DNA from: JBOGHU01 sp050742255
Lineage (GTDB): Bacteria > Actinomycetota > Acidimicrobiia > Acidimicrobiales > CADCSY01
Direction of reading: 5' to 3'
Assembly: GCA_050742255.1 (NCBI GenBank)
Contig: JBOGHU010000009.1
Coordinates: forward strand, 1-12,468
DNA length: 12,468 nucleotides
Positions 12,347-12,468 of this stretch are shown one piece after another. How positions within the stretch are numbered: position 1 is the stretch's first letter; every line of letters starts with the position of its first letter. A program made the translations under genes and the position numbers. Under the pieces are notes generated by a model that ran no database searches, was not told where the DNA came from, and saw nothing but the letters and a program-made list of their open reading frames with translations.

Positions 12347-12468
12347 TGGTGCTCCCCCCGGGAACCGGACACGGCTTATGCAGCTTCTCGTCGGCCTCGT
12401 AGCTCCTCGAACTCTTCCGGCGGAAGGTAACCGAGGGAGCTGTGGAGGCGCTCTCTATTGTACCACAC
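12347..12468 (-). mobile_element. End of an IS3-type insertion sequence, running off the window
   Basis: The C-terminus of a transposase (stop at 12376) is followed by a non-coding end whose outermost bases, read on the plus strand, are TGGTGCTCCCCCCGGG and then AACCGGACA (12347-12371). A terminus beginning TG and rich in C/G is usual for IS3-family terminal repeats. The exact end is inferred, because the opposite terminus and the target-site duplication are outside the window. Confidence 0.6.
12376..12468 (-). CDS. IS3-family transposase, C-terminal 30 residues
   Basis: Only the last 30 residues are in the window: VWYNRERLHSSLGYLPPEEF and then EELRGRREAA before the TAA stop at 12378-12376. 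The YNRERLHSSLGYLPPEEFE stretch is the hallmark of the end of the DDE integrase core in IS3-type transposases (OrfB), just after the third catalytic acid. The 5' part lies beyond base 12468. Being a repeated element, it probably explains why a contig would end here. Confidence 0.82.
   Translation of the reverse strand: MWYNRERLHSSLGYLPPEEFEELRGRREAA

Overview
The window is very GC-rich and looks actinobacterial. GTG starts are common, at least three genes appear to be read from leaderless transcripts (TANNNT, six bases, then GTG), and the gene families are typical of that phylum: a PafC-like WYL regulator, Tad-pilus genes cpaB/cpaE/cpaF, a short excisionase-type HTH protein and a short signal peptidase I. 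An Acidimicrobiia-like source is my best guess, but that is inference from protein style, not a search.

Left block (1 to about 4655). On the plus strand an A-type Fe-S carrier (HesB/ErpA) is followed by moaA (GTP 3',8-cyclase of molybdopterin synthesis), a small unknown gene and a possible gene scrap. Reading towards them on the minus strand are amrS and the beginning of amrB (Memo), the AmmeMemoRadiSam pair. moaA, the small gene, amrS and amrB each need a reading-frame shift to give their full family product. amrB is also cut off, and the scrap facing it stops being readable at about the same base (near 1890). A 322-residue protein made almost entirely of five tandem helix-turn-helix units (3588-4556, minus) follows after a 350-base non-coding gap.

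Middle block (about 4655 to 11562). This block is visibly more GC-rich and its reading frames are clean. A minus-strand Tad/Flp pilus operon, cpaB-cpaE-cpaF, is joined by TGATG stop/start overlaps, but cpaF breaks off just after its Walker B motif at the left block boundary. Diverging from cpaB is a small HTH regulator. Next come an unknown 183-residue protein and, divergent from it with only 16 bases between start codons, a glycerophosphodiester phosphodiesterase. Then a WYL regulator precedes signal peptidase I (lepB) on the minus strand, with a thioredoxin-like gene divergent from the WYL gene.

Right block (11563-12468). Two small unknown minus-strand genes (the downstream one frameshifted) lie directly inside the end of an IS3-type insertion sequence that runs off the window.

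The five apparent single-base frame errors all lie in the outer parts (1306-2912 and 11818) and none in the 8 kb between. This fits either real gene decay in two flanking segments or poorer sequence accuracy near contig ends. The feature most worth following as something undescribed is the five-unit HTH array protein.
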